From an uncultured Pseudomonadota bacterium (lineage in GTDB: Bacteria > Myxococcota_A > UBA796 > SXON01), in the NCBI GenBank assembly GCA_903900265.1, contig CAIUMM010000200.1:1-56686 (forward strand): a stretch of 56,686 bases of DNA, in the 5' to 3' direction. Position numbers and translations under genes: made by a program. Below the pieces are notes generated by a model that saw nothing but the letters and a program-made list of their open reading frames with translations, was not told the origin of the DNA and ran no database searches. This document shows, piece after piece, positions 37,985 through 46,984 of the stretch (its first letter is position 1; the number at the start of each line of letters is the position of its first letter).

Positions 37985-38007
37985 CCAGTCCCTGCCTGAG
38001 ATCCGCC

Positions 38008-40902
38008 ATGGAACCCGCCCTCGATCCTTTCCACCCGCTGCTCACCATCCTTGATCGCTACCGTTCGGACGTACACCATCTGCGCCCCGCCGCGACAGAG
38101 CGCGCCGTCGATGATCCGCTCGGACCGCCAGTTCCTGACTCGCTTCGTAGCTTTTTGCTGCGCTGGAACGGCGCGGTGCTCTTTCGGGGTGTCTTGCGGG
38201 TGCGCGCGGTCGTAGACATCGCGCCGGCGAGTCATGACGCGCCTACCGTGTGGCTTTTTGCCGACGGGCCCAAGCCGGAAGATCGGTGGGGCTACGCCGC
38301 GGTAGACGGCGGTTGGCATTTTGGACGTTGGGATGGCACCCGACTCACTGCGTTGCATGAGCATTTTGGGCGTTGGTTGACGGCGACGGCGCGCATCCTC
38401 GATGAAGACCGCCGTGAAGGCATCGCCCAGACCGAGGCGCGGCTGGAGTCGGACCCCGAATGTGGCTTGTTGTTGTTTCAACGCGGCGAGCACCTGCTCG
38501 CGGAAGGGGACGCCGCGGGCGCTCTGGCGGCGTATCGGAGCGCCACGGCCTATTGCCCCGGTCACGCTGCGGCTTGGCAGCGGATGGGGGAGGCCCTGTT
38601 GGCCACCGACCACGCTCAGGCCCGCCACTCGCTGATCATGGCGCTGCGCTCTACAAGCTTTCCGTTGCCATATCCGGGCGCGCCGGCGATGGACGCCAGC
38701 ACCCTTCGGGTGATGGAGAGCCTGTTTCCCGCCGACGACGTGGGGTGGGAGCGCGAGCTTCATCACCTGATCCACGAGCGCAGCCACGCGCTGTCGGACG
38801 CGGACGCCGCGAGCCTCTACGAAGCTGCTGCGCTGGCCCTCTCGCGCGTCTACCTCGCGCGGAAGGACCGCCCGGAGGCGCGTCAGGCGCTGGAATTCGC
38901 GCGCGATCGCGTGATGACCATGCCGGGTCGGGCCGCGCCGTTGCAGCGCTTGTCGGGTTTGCTGCTCGCGATGGTCGCGCTCGATACGGACCTCGGCGAG
39001 CACGACGACGCTGAAGACACGCTCCGTCGCTTGCGTGGACACGACGACGCCGAAGTGCGCGCGCGTGCCGACCTCGCGCTGGCGCGCATCGCGTTGTTGC
39101 GCCAGGAGCCCTTTGTGGACGACATGGTGCGGGAGGCGATGACCGGACTGCGCCGCGACGAAGACATCTGTGATGCGTGGTTGTTGCTCGCCGAACGCGA
39201 AGAGTGCCGCGCGCCGTTGGAGACCAACGGACATGCGCTCACCGAGGCGATCCGCTTGGCAACCGAGATGGGCGACCCCCAGCGCTTGTCGCGGGCCGAG
39301 CTGCTGCTTGGGGACCTCGCTGCGGTGCGCGGCGATATTCCCGCTGCCTGCCAGCATTATCTCGCGTGTGACGGCGACGGCGAAGCCCAGCTTCGGGCTC
39401 AGGTGCGCTTGGGCGATCTCCTCGAAGACCCGGCCGACGCGTTCCCGCACTACGTCGCGGCCGTGGAGGGCTACCGCAAGCTTCACCTGCCGATCCGCGA
39501 GGCCTGGGCCCGCTTGCGGCTGGTGCGCTGCGGGGACGCCTCGCAGGCCGAAGACGCGCTGACCACCTTCAAGCACGCAGGCATCGCCTCGGGCGTCGCC
39601 GCCGCCGACATGCTGATGGGGCGACCCGGCTTCAGCTTGCCGTGGCATCTGAACGCCGCCGCCGAGCACGCCCGCGGGCGTCACGACGCTCAGCGCATGC
39701 GCGCGCCGCTCACCCGCGCCGACGCCGATCGGCCCGAGCGCAGGCTCTTGGCGCACCGTCAGGCGATCGCGTCCAGCGATGCCGCTACCGCGGGCGTGCT
39801 CATCGACGAGATGCGCAACGAGCTGCACGGCATCTTGAAGACCGACGGTCGTGCGCGTGACCCTTCGGTCATGCGTTTTGTCGCTGGCGTGGACTTGCTC
39901 GCGGGACACCCGAGCTTTGACGCAGCCAAAGCGCTGCTGGAGTTCCTGCACGAGCCGCTCGGTCAGGAGGCCGCGCGCCGGGCGCTGGTCGGGGCGATGG
40001 CGCGCTCGCCGAACATGACGTTGGTGCAATCGTTGCTCGACATCGTTGAAGCCCAGCGCGAGCCGGTGGCGATGGTGCACGCGATCGAGATCTTGGGCCT
40101 GCGTTCGGAGAGCGCTGCGTTGGAAGCGCTGCGTACCCTCGCGGAAGAGGGCTCCGCTCCGGTGCGCCGCGCGGCGATCACCGCGCTCGGTCGCATCGGC
40201 GATCCCGAAGCGGTGGACATCATCCTGCCTGCGTTGGATGTGCCTGAGCTGGCCGAGGTGGCTTCGGTCGCGCTGCTTTTGTTGGGCGACTGGCAGGGCG
40301 TGGACTTTCACGGTCAGGCGCTCGCGGCGGGGCTCCCGCACCTCGCGTATGCACCCGGCGAGATGGTGGGCCGCTTCGGAGGTCCCAGCTACTACCTGCT
40401 TCTTTTGAACGCGTCTGAGAAAGAAGGCGCGACCGGCGCTGGCGCGATCCACGGGCTGGGCTTGCTCGGCTCCACGCGCGCCGTTCCTCGCCTGATCGAG
40501 TACCTCGTCGCCCGCGATCCTCAGCGCTCCAACCTCGCAGTAACCGCGCTGGAGCTGCTCACCGGTCATGTGGAGTCCCTCGAGGATGGCCACCCCCGGC
40601 AGCGTTGGGAGGCGTGGTGGGAAGCCAACAAGCACAACTTCGACGACCATCGCCGCTTCCGCTACGGCAAGCCCTTTGGCGTCCGCGAGATGCTCGAGCG
40701 GCTCGGCAGCGACGACGCGGGCGTACGCACCGTGGGCTACGACGAGCTGGTGATCTCCACCGGCGTGCGGCTCCCGTTCGACGTGGATGGTCCGTGGCGC
40801 AAGCAGCTGCATCACCGGGCGAACTGGGAGCGTTGGTACGCGGACAACGCGCACACCCTGCCGCGCACCGGCTGGCTTTTCCACGGCGAGAGCATCGGCT
40901 GA
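38008..40902 (+). CDS. SUKH-like N-terminal domain with TPR and HEAT repeats
   Basis: 964 residues, cytoplasmic. The first 130 or so resemble SMI1/KNR4 (SUKH) proteins: PVPDSLRSFLLRWNGAVLF, then an acidic GWHFGRWDGT. Residues about 130-600 are TPR-like helices (GLLLFQRGEHLLAEGDAAGALAAYRSA and similar). Residues about 660-790 are HEAT repeats (ALEALRTLAEEGSAPVRRAAITALGRIGDPEAVDIILPAL). SUKH domains are known as immunity proteins against contact toxins and as regulators; HEAT/TPR parts bind other proteins. No toxin gene is beside it. ATG 38008 is preferred to an upstream in-frame ATG because it has the domain start. Confidence 0.75.
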   Translation: MEPALDPFHPLLTILDRYRSDVHHLRPAATERAVDDPLGPPVPDSLRSFLLRWNGAVLFRGVLRVRAVVDIAPASHDAPTVWLFADGPKPEDRWGYAAVDGGWHFGRWDGTRLTALHEHFGRWLTATARILDEDRREGIAQTEARLESDPECGLLLFQRGEHLLAEGDAAGALAAYRSATAYCPGHAAAWQRMGEALLATDHAQARHSLIMALRSTSFPLPYPGAPAMDASTLRVMESLFPADDVGWERELHHLIHERSHALSDADAASLYEAAALALSRVYLARKDRPEARQALEFARDRVMTMPGRAAPLQRLSGLLLAMVALDTDLGEHDDAEDTLRRLRGHDDAEVRARADLALARIALLRQEPFVDDMVREAMTGLRRDEDICDAWLLLAEREECRAPLETNGHALTEAIRLATEMGDPQRLSRAELLLGDLAAVRGDIPAACQHYLACDGDGEAQLRAQVRLGDLLEDPADAFPHYVAAVEGYRKLHLPIREAWARLRLVRCGDASQAEDALTTFKHAGIASGVAAADMLMGRPGFSLPWHLNAAAEHARGRHDAQRMRAPLTRADADRPERRLLAHRQAIASSDAATAGVLIDEMRNELHGILKTDGRARDPSVMRFVAGVDLLAGHPSFDAAKALLEFLHEPLGQEAARRALVGAMARSPNMTLVQSLLDIVEAQREPVAMVHAIEILGLRSESAALEALRTLAEEGSAPVRRAAITALGRIGDPEAVDIILPALDVPELAEVASVALLLLGDWQGVDFHGQALAAGLPHLAYAPGEMVGRFGGPSYYLLLLNASEKEGATGAGAIHGLGLLGSTRAVPRLIEYLVARDPQRSNLAVTALELLTGHVESLEDGHPRQRWEAWWEANKHNFDDHRRFRYGKPFGVREMLERLGSDDAGVRTVGYDELVISTGVRLPFDVDGPWRKQLHHRANWERWYADNAHTLPRTGWLFHGESIG

Positions 40903-40907
40903 TCCCG

Positions 40908-43496
40908 TCAGGGGGTCTTTGCCCTGCGCGCCTCGGCGATCCAGCCGGGGCGCAGCCACTTCACAAGCTCAAACCATCCAAGTAGCGCAGCCGCAGCGAC
41001 CATCGAGACCGTGAGCACGGTGGGGTCGGGCCACGCCATTTGGAAGAGCTTGCGCACCGGCCCGATTCCGAGGATCGCGAGGCTGCCTGCCGCTGCGCCG
41101 GCCATGACGACCCACGCCGCGACGTTGGGCTGACGCAGACCGGCGATCGCGGTGCGCGTCCACGAGCGATTCACCGCGATGAGCCCGATGTTTCCTGCGA
41201 TCAACGACAGGAAGGCGACCGCGCGTGCCGCGTCGTCGCCGCCGCCTACGCGCAGCGACCACGCGTGTCCGGTGAGGCTGACCGCGAGCACGGTCAGGCC
41301 TTGAAGGATCGAGACGGTGACCATGTGCCGGTCGAACAGGCGCTCGCCGCTGCGCCGTGGAGGGCGGTCCAGGATGTCCGCTTCCTCCCCCTCAGCTTCA
41401 AAAGCGATGCTGCACGCCGGATCGATGAGCAGCTCCAGAAACACGATGTGCACCGGCGAGAGCAGCAGCGGCCAGCCTAAAAGCACGGGGAGCGCCGAGA
41501 GACCGACGATGGGCACGTGCACCGCGAGCACGAACGCCATCGCTTTGCGCAGGTTGTCATGGATGCGGCGTCCGAGTCGGACTGCGTCGACGACGCTCGG
41601 GAACGCATCGTCGGTCAGCACCAGCGCGGCGGCCTCGCGAGCGACGTCCGTCCCGCGCCCGCCCATCGCGATGCCGATGTCGGCGGCCTTGAGCGCCGGC
41701 GCGTCGTTCACGCCGTCGCCGGTCATCGCGACCACCTCGCCGCGTGCCTGAAGCGCGCGTACCAGGCGCAGCTTTTGGGCTGGGACCGCGCGCGCAACGA
41801 CCGACGTCTCCGGCAGCGCGGCGTGAAGCGCGGCGTCGTCCATCGCGTCCAGCTCGGCGCCGGTGAGGACGCGGCCTTCGGCGATGCCTGCGTTGCGGGC
41901 GATCGCCGCTGCGGTCTCTGGGTAGTCACCGGTGATCATCACCACGCGGATCCCGGCGCGTCGCGCCGCAGCGACAGCGGCAGGAACGTCGTCCCGGACC
42001 GGGTCTTCGAGGCCGACGAGGCCGATCCACTGGAACCCGAAATCATGGGCGCTCTCGGGGAGGCTGCTCGCGTCGGCGAAGCGCGCGCGTGCCACGGCCA
42101 GCACGCGCAGCCCGTCTCGCGCCATCCCGCGCACCTCGTCGGACATCGCGGTTTTTGCGGCTTCGTCGAGGTGACACAGCTCCGCGATCGCCTCGGGCGC
42201 GCCCTTGGACGCCACGGTCCAGGTCCGTCCATCCTCGGAGCGGTACACGTGGCTCATGGCGAGCAGCTCAGGGGAGAGCGGGTACTCGCGCGCGATGGTC
42301 CAGCCGGGATGGAGGTGATCGGTGCCGGACAGCGCCGCGCGGCCAAGGTCGTGAAAGGCGCGCTCCATGGGGTCGAAGGGGTCGCGTTGACTGGCGAGGA
42401 TGCCGAGCTCGAGCGTGCAGTGCACCGCCTCGGGCAAGACCGGGCCGCTTTGGTCCACGTTGACCCGCGCGCCGTTCGCCACGAGGCGGGTGATGCGCAT
42501 CTGGTTGCGCGTCAATGTGCCGGTCTTGTCGGTGCACAGCACCGTGGCCGCGCCGAGCGCCTCGATCGCTGCGACCCTTCGGGTGAGCACATTCTTGCGC
42601 GCGATGCGCCAGGCTCCAAGCGCGAGGAAAACGGTGAGCACCACCGGGAGCTCCTCGGGGAGCAGGGCCATCGCCGTGGCGATCCCTGCCAGCAAGCCGG
42701 CGAGCGGCGCGCTGTGGGCGATGCCGTACCCGACCGCGACCAGCACCGACACGCCGACGCCGAACAGCGCGAGCCGTCGCACCAGCGTGTCGATCTCGGT
42801 CTGCAAGCCGGTCCTCACCGTGCGCACCGTCGCCAGCGCGCTGCCGATGCGCCCGATCTCGGCGCGGGCTCCGGTCTGGGTGACCGTGCAGGTTGCGTGG
42901 CCCGCGACCACGAGCGTGCCTGCAAAAACGTAGGGGAGATTGTCCCCGCCGGGTGGCCCCGAATCTCCATCGTCGTCGGCGCGCGCGCGCTTCTGGACCG
43001 GGGCAGACTCCCCGGTCAGCAAGGACTCATCGACGCGGAGATGCGCCTGCTCCACCAAGGCCGCGTCTGCGGGGACCCGGTCGCCCTCGCCAAGCAGCAC
43101 GCGGTCCCCTGCGACCACCTCGCGCCCGGGCACGCGCAGGCTCTCGCCGTCCCGGATCACCCGCGCCCGTGGGCTCGTGAGATCCCGAAGGGCGGAGAGC
43201 GCCTTTTCGGTACGGCGCTCCTGATAGATCGTCAGCGCGATCAGCGCCCCAACCCAGCCGGCGAGCGTCGCGGCCTCGGCGCGCTCGCCCAACAGCGCGT
43301 AGGCCACGCTCGCGGCGAGGAGCAGCGCGAGCATCGGCTCCTTGACCGCGGCGATCACGAAGTCCGCCATTGTCCTCTGCTTGTCGGTAGGGAGCTCGTT
43401 GGGGCCGTCCGCGAGCAGCCGGCGTTTGGCCTCGGCGCGCGTCAAGCCCGTCCCCGTCGCCGGATTCTGTGCCGGCGCTTCGATCGTGCCGTCCAC
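40908..43496 (-). CDS. P-type cation ATPase, calcium-pump type
   Basis: 862 residues from a GTG start. N-terminal cation-ATPase domain (GLTRAEAKRRLLADGPNELP), actuator loop TGES (161-164), membrane-site motif PEELP (280-284), phosphorylated D323 in DKTGTLT and hinge motif MTGDGVNDAPALKAADIGIAMG. All are typical of P2-type Ca2+-ATPases, though ion choice cannot be proven. It would export calcium (or manganese) across the inner membrane. The preceding Host_attach-family gene touches it: its TAG shares one base with this GTG. Confidence 0.92.
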   Translation of the reverse strand: MDGTIEAPAQNPATGTGLTRAEAKRRLLADGPNELPTDKQRTMADFVIAAVKEPMLALLLAASVAYALLGERAEAATLAGWVGALIALTIYQERRTEKALSALRDLTSPRARVIRDGESLRVPGREVVAGDRVLLGEGDRVPADAALVEQAHLRVDESLLTGESAPVQKRARADDDGDSGPPGGDNLPYVFAGTLVVAGHATCTVTQTGARAEIGRIGSALATVRTVRTGLQTEIDTLVRRLALFGVGVSVLVAVGYGIAHSAPLAGLLAGIATAMALLPEELPVVLTVFLALGAWRIARKNVLTRRVAAIEALGAATVLCTDKTGTLTRNQMRITRLVANGARVNVDQSGPVLPEAVHCTLELGILASQRDPFDPMERAFHDLGRAALSGTDHLHPGWTIAREYPLSPELLAMSHVYRSEDGRTWTVASKGAPEAIAELCHLDEAAKTAMSDEVRGMARDGLRVLAVARARFADASSLPESAHDFGFQWIGLVGLEDPVRDDVPAAVAAARRAGIRVVMITGDYPETAAAIARNAGIAEGRVLTGAELDAMDDAALHAALPETSVVARAVPAQKLRLVRALQARGEVVAMTGDGVNDAPALKAADIGIAMGGRGTDVAREAAALVLTDDAFPSVVDAVRLGRRIHDNLRKAMAFVLAVHVPIVGLSALPVLLGWPLLLSPVHIVFLELLIDPACSIAFEAEGEEADILDRPPRRSGERLFDRHMVTVSILQGLTVLAVSLTGHAWSLRVGGGDDAARAVAFLSLIAGNIGLIAVNRSWTRTAIAGLRQPNVAAWVVMAGAAAGSLAILGIGPVRKLFQMAWPDPTVLTVSMVAAAALLGWFELVKWLRPGWIAEARRAKTP

Positions 43497-43945
43497 TACG
43501 GCAATCCCGCCATGTCGGGCAGGTTCCTGCGTACCTGAACCGCGAGCTGGCGGCGTTCGAGCTTGGTCCAGTCGTGGTGGATGCTGGCCACCACCCGCTT
43601 TGCGGCGGCATGGGACAGCGACGCCCGGAAATCCCCCAAGAAGCGGGGAGGCGCGACGACGATCAAGCGCTCAAAACGATGCTCGATATCGGCGTTGTTG
43701 ATGGTCTCGGCCACCGCACGCGCGAGGCGCTCTTCGGACAACTTGTGGGGATCATGCTCGGCTTCTGCGGAAGCTGCTCCCGAGCTTGGAAGGTGCGCCG
43801 TGGAGTGGCCCCGGCTGTCGTCATGGCGGACTTGATGGCGTGAGAAGGTGATGTCGTCGATCAGCTTCAGGTCTTCCAAAAGTGCGTCCGACGCGTACAC
43901 TTTCGCGCCCGATGCGTCTGCGACGAGGATCCAATGGGTGATCAT
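43496..43945 (-). CDS. Host_attach (PF10116-like) family protein
   Basis: 149 residues. The marks are ILVADASGAKVYASDALLEDLKLI at the start, a middle HxxH-rich linker (SRHQVRHDDSRGHSTAHLP), and LIVVAPPRFLGDFRASL with TKLERRQLAVQVRRNL at the end. Proteins of this family are annotated as needed for attachment to host cells in Agrobacterium-like bacteria, and have been discussed as distant relatives of the eRF1-like release-factor fold; neither role is shown here. It is cytoplasmic. The ATG at 43945 fits the family start. It is the first gene of a two-gene unit with the P-type ATPase. Confidence 0.8.
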   Translation of the reverse strand: MITHWILVADASGAKVYASDALLEDLKLIDDITFSRHQVRHDDSRGHSTAHLPSSGAASAEAEHDPHKLSEERLARAVAETINNADIEHRFERLIVVAPPRFLGDFRASLSHAAAKRVVASIHHDWTKLERRQLAVQVRRNLPDMAGLP

Positions 43946-44293
43946 GTGCGATGGCCTCTGTGGTAGGGTTCGCACTCCAAAGCAAGCCCGGGGCCGTTGT
44001 GTGGATGTAGGTTGTACAACCATTTTTTTGACACCCACACGTAGACGCCCTGTTGGGAGCGCCAAAACGCACAGCGCGGGGCGCGTTTCCGCACAGGGGC
44101 GCGCCGTTCGGACCTACCAGCGGCTCATCGAGCAGGCGGGCTCCGCTGGCGACCAACGCACGGGCGCCCTTCGCGGCGGTTTTTCCTACAAAGCGCGTGT
44201 GCGAGGACACCCCACGTGACGGGGTCAACGTTCAGAGAGGGCCTCACGGAGTGCGGATCCCGCCTGCCGAAAATCTCGGCCAAACGCTGTGCG
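43946..44293. other. 348-bp intergenic region with divergent promoters expected
   Basis: No credible gene is seen. It separates the minus-strand Host_attach gene from the plus-strand TonB receptor gene, so it should carry both promoters. It holds the palindrome at 44010-44021 and TTGACA at 44028-44033. Short open frames on either strand have no family likeness. Confidence 0.6.
44010..44021. promoter_or_regulatory. Perfect 12-bp palindrome, possible operator
   Basis: GGTTGTACAACC lies 6 bp ahead of TTGACA (44028-44033), a perfect -35 hexamer facing the TonB receptor gene. The -10 (TGTTGG after 17 bp) is poor. A dimeric repressor or activator site is plausible; no known regulator matches with confidence. 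Confidence 0.35.
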
Positions 44294-46984
44294 GTGCTTA
44301 AACTGGCGTCCGTGTCCAACTTGCTGCTTGTGCTCTGCCTCTGGTCTCCGTCGGTGCTGGCCGAGGAGCCTCCCGTTGTCGGCCCGCCACCGGCTCCGGA
44401 CGCGGCGCCGCAGCCTGTACCCACCGCCGTTCCGGGGCCTGCTGCCGTTCCTGAGGCGCCTCCTGCGGCCGTTCCGGAAGCTCCTGTCCAGCCTACGGAA
44501 CCTCCGTCTGCGACGATGCCTGAGGCGATTCCCGTGGGGACGCCGACCTTGCCGGTGCTGCTGTCTCAGCTCCCCGGCACCTACCCGCCCGCGGCGCTCG
44601 CCGAAGGCAAAGAGGCGAGCGTCCTGCTGGAGCTGGATGTTGGAGAAACCGGCATTGTACTTGGTGCGCGGGTCATAGAACCTGCGGGCGACGGCTTCGA
44701 CGAAGCGGCAGTGCAAGCGGCGCGCGGGTTTGTGTTTCAGCCGGCTCGCGACGCGATGGGCGCGCCCACGCAAGCCCGCATCCAGTATCGATATCGGTTC
44801 TCGGTGGCCCGGGCTGCGCCGCCGAGCATCGAAGGGCGGGTGACCGATCGCGGCACCAACAGTCCTTTTCCTGGCTTGGACGTGCGGGTCGTGGGCGCGG
44901 ATGGCTCGGTCGCCTATACGGTGACGGACGCGGACGGCCACTTTGTGATCTCGGGTTTGCCGGTCGGCGCCTGGACGGTGATCGTGTCGCCGCCCGGGCA
45001 CGTGGTGGTCACCGCTCCCGTCGACGTAAAGGCCGACGTGGTCGCGCAGCTCACGCTGACCGCGGAGCCTACCGAAGAGATCGCCGCGGATCGCGTGGTG
45101 ACGGTGACCGCCGAGCGCACCTCGCCGGAGCTGACGGAGCGCATCTTGTCGCAAGAGGAGGTGCGGTTCCTCCCGGGCACCGGCGGGGACGTCGTGAAGG
45201 CCGTGCAGAACCTGCCCGGCGTCGCGCGCGCGCCCTTGGGCGTAGGGCAGCTGATCATTCGCGGCACCGCTCCGGAAGACTCCGCCTACTTCCTCGATGG
45301 CGCGAGCATCCCGATCGTCTTTCACTTTTCAGGCTTGTCGACGATCCTGAACGGCGACTTCATCGCCGAGGTGTCGTACCTGCCGGGCAATTACGGCGCG
45401 CGCTACGGGCGCGCTTTGGGGGGCTTGGTCGACCTGCGCACGAGCGACGTGCTGCCTGAGAAGTCCGGCGGCTACGTTTCGCTCGACTTTTTTCAAGGAA
45501 CGGCGTGGGTAGAGCAGAAGGTGGGCAAGGACACCGTGCTGGAGTTTTCGCTGCGTCGGTCGTGGATCGACACGGTGCTGAGCCCGGTGCTCTCCAGCTC
45601 AAACGCTACCTTTCGAGCGCCCCGGTACTGGGACGCGCAGGCGCGGGTTTTCCATCGCACGCGCAGCGGCGGCGCGTTTGACGCCCTCGTGCTGTTCTCC
45701 GACGACCGCTTCAGCGTCGTCGGGTCGGCCGATCAGGGCGTAGCGATCGGCTTGACGACGACGTTCGGCAAGCTCCGTGCGCGTTGGCTGCAGCCACTAA
45801 CGAATGACTGGCGCAACGAGCTGACGCTGATCGGCGGCCCCGAAAATCAAGCATTCGCGTTCGATGGGGACCCCGAAGCTGCCTACGAGCGTCGCTTTGG
45901 CTTCGGCTTGCGGGAAGAGCTGGTGCAGCCCGTGTCGCCTACGCGGGCGATCGGTTGGCGCATCGGCGCGGATTTACAGGGCGGGCAGGACTCGTTCCTC
46001 TACAACGTGGTCGCGTTCAGCCCCTACGAGTCCGACGCCACCTGGCTCTTCGCGCCTGCGCTCTACGCCGAGCCCACCTTTCGCCTCGGCCCCGTCTCGC
46101 TGACTCCGGGCCTGCGCGGCGATGCGAAGGTTTACGATTTTGGCGCCGCGTACGCAGCGGTTGACCCTCGGTTGAGCGCGCGCATCGTCGCTGGGTCAAC
46201 GACTGTGGTCAAGGCGAGCGTCGGCCGCTACTCCCAGTTCCCCACGACGCGGCAGGTGTCGCCGGGCGGTGACGGCAACCCGGATCTCGTGCCCGAGTGG
46301 TCGTTGCAGTCGAGCCTCGGCCTGGTTCAGCAGCTCCCGCTCGGATTTTCTCTGGAGGCGACCGCGTTCTACAACCGGTTGTATGAGCTGGTGGTTGGCC
46401 GGGAAGATCGCTTCAAGTTCTTTACGGGCCCGCCGCCGGTCGGACCCTTCGACACCGAAGGGTACGCCAACGCCGGCACCGGGCGGGTGTGTGGCACGGA
46501 GCTGCTGCTCCGCATGAACGCCGACAAGACCTTCGGGCTGCTCTCCGCCACGTTCTCCAGCTCGGTGCGCTACGGCCGGGACGGCGAGCAAAGCCTGTTC
46601 GAGAACGATCAGCCCTTCGTGATCAACGCGCTCGCGTCGCAGGAATTGCCCAAGCGCTGGCGTATCGGCGTGCGCGGGCGTGTGTCGGCGGGTGATCCGT
46701 ACACCCCCGTGGTCAACCGGGTGTACGATATGCAAAGCCGCTCGTTCTTCCCCGTCTATGGGGAGACCGACAGCGCGCGCCTGCCCGCCACGTGGTCGGT
46801 GGACGTGCGCGTTGACAAAGAGTGGAAGTTCAAGAAATGGTCGCTCACGACCTACCTCGACCTGCAAAACGCGTTCAACGTGCAGAACCCCGAGGTCATG
46901 TCGTGGAGCTACGATTACTCCGAGGAGACGCCGATCTCGGGTTTGCCGATCATCCCCGCGCTCGGCGTTCGAGGTGAACTATGA
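44294..46984 (+). CDS. TonB-dependent receptor with TonB C-terminal-like domain in front
   Basis: About 896 residues. Signal peptide (to VLAE), Pro-rich linker (24-86), a TonB_C-like domain (about 90-170: YPPAALAEGKEASVLLELDVGETG...FVFQPARDAMG), a carboxypeptidase-regulatory domain (about 178-265), a plug (about 278-395: LPGTGGDVVKAVQNLPGVARAP) and a 22-strand-type outer-membrane barrel ending in a long conserved C-terminus. It imports a large nutrient through the outer membrane, energised by TonB/ExbBD. The fusion puts a TonB-like domain in the receptor itself. Start is uncertain: GTG 44294 suits the signal peptide; GTG 44216 is the upstream alternative. Confidence 0.85.
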   Translation: MLKLASVSNLLLVLCLWSPSVLAEEPPVVGPPPAPDAAPQPVPTAVPGPAAVPEAPPAAVPEAPVQPTEPPSATMPEAIPVGTPTLPVLLSQLPGTYPPAALAEGKEASVLLELDVGETGIVLGARVIEPAGDGFDEAAVQAARGFVFQPARDAMGAPTQARIQYRYRFSVARAAPPSIEGRVTDRGTNSPFPGLDVRVVGADGSVAYTVTDADGHFVISGLPVGAWTVIVSPPGHVVVTAPVDVKADVVAQLTLTAEPTEEIAADRVVTVTAERTSPELTERILSQEEVRFLPGTGGDVVKAVQNLPGVARAPLGVGQLIIRGTAPEDSAYFLDGASIPIVFHFSGLSTILNGDFIAEVSYLPGNYGARYGRALGGLVDLRTSDVLPEKSGGYVSLDFFQGTAWVEQKVGKDTVLEFSLRRSWIDTVLSPVLSSSNATFRAPRYWDAQARVFHRTRSGGAFDALVLFSDDRFSVVGSADQGVAIGLTTTFGKLRARWLQPLTNDWRNELTLIGGPENQAFAFDGDPEAAYERRFGFGLREELVQPVSPTRAIGWRIGADLQGGQDSFLYNVVAFSPYESDATWLFAPALYAEPTFRLGPVSLTPGLRGDAKVYDFGAAYAAVDPRLSARIVAGSTTVVKASVGRYSQFPTTRQVSPGGDGNPDLVPEWSLQSSLGLVQQLPLGFSLEATAFYNRLYELVVGREDRFKFFTGPPPVGPFDTEGYANAGTGRVCGTELLLRMNADKTFGLLSATFSSSVRYGRDGEQSLFENDQPFVINALASQELPKRWRIGVRGRVSAGDPYTPVVNRVYDMQSRSFFPVYGETDSARLPATWSVDVRVDKEWKFKKWSLTTYLDLQNAFNVQNPEVMSWSYDYSEETPISGLPIIPALGVRGEL

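Noticed and set aside
37417..40959. 1180-codon minus-strand open frame
   Set aside because: Antisense to the SUKH-like/TPR/HEAT gene; its Arg/His/Gln-rich product has no recognisable motif, and the real gene has clear repeats.
41517..43538. 673-codon plus-strand open frame
   Set aside because: Antisense to the P-type ATPase, whose catalytic motifs are intact.
43848..44219. 123-codon frame in the receptor upstream region
   Set aside because: No family likeness and it overlaps the Host_attach gene; atypical composition for a protein.
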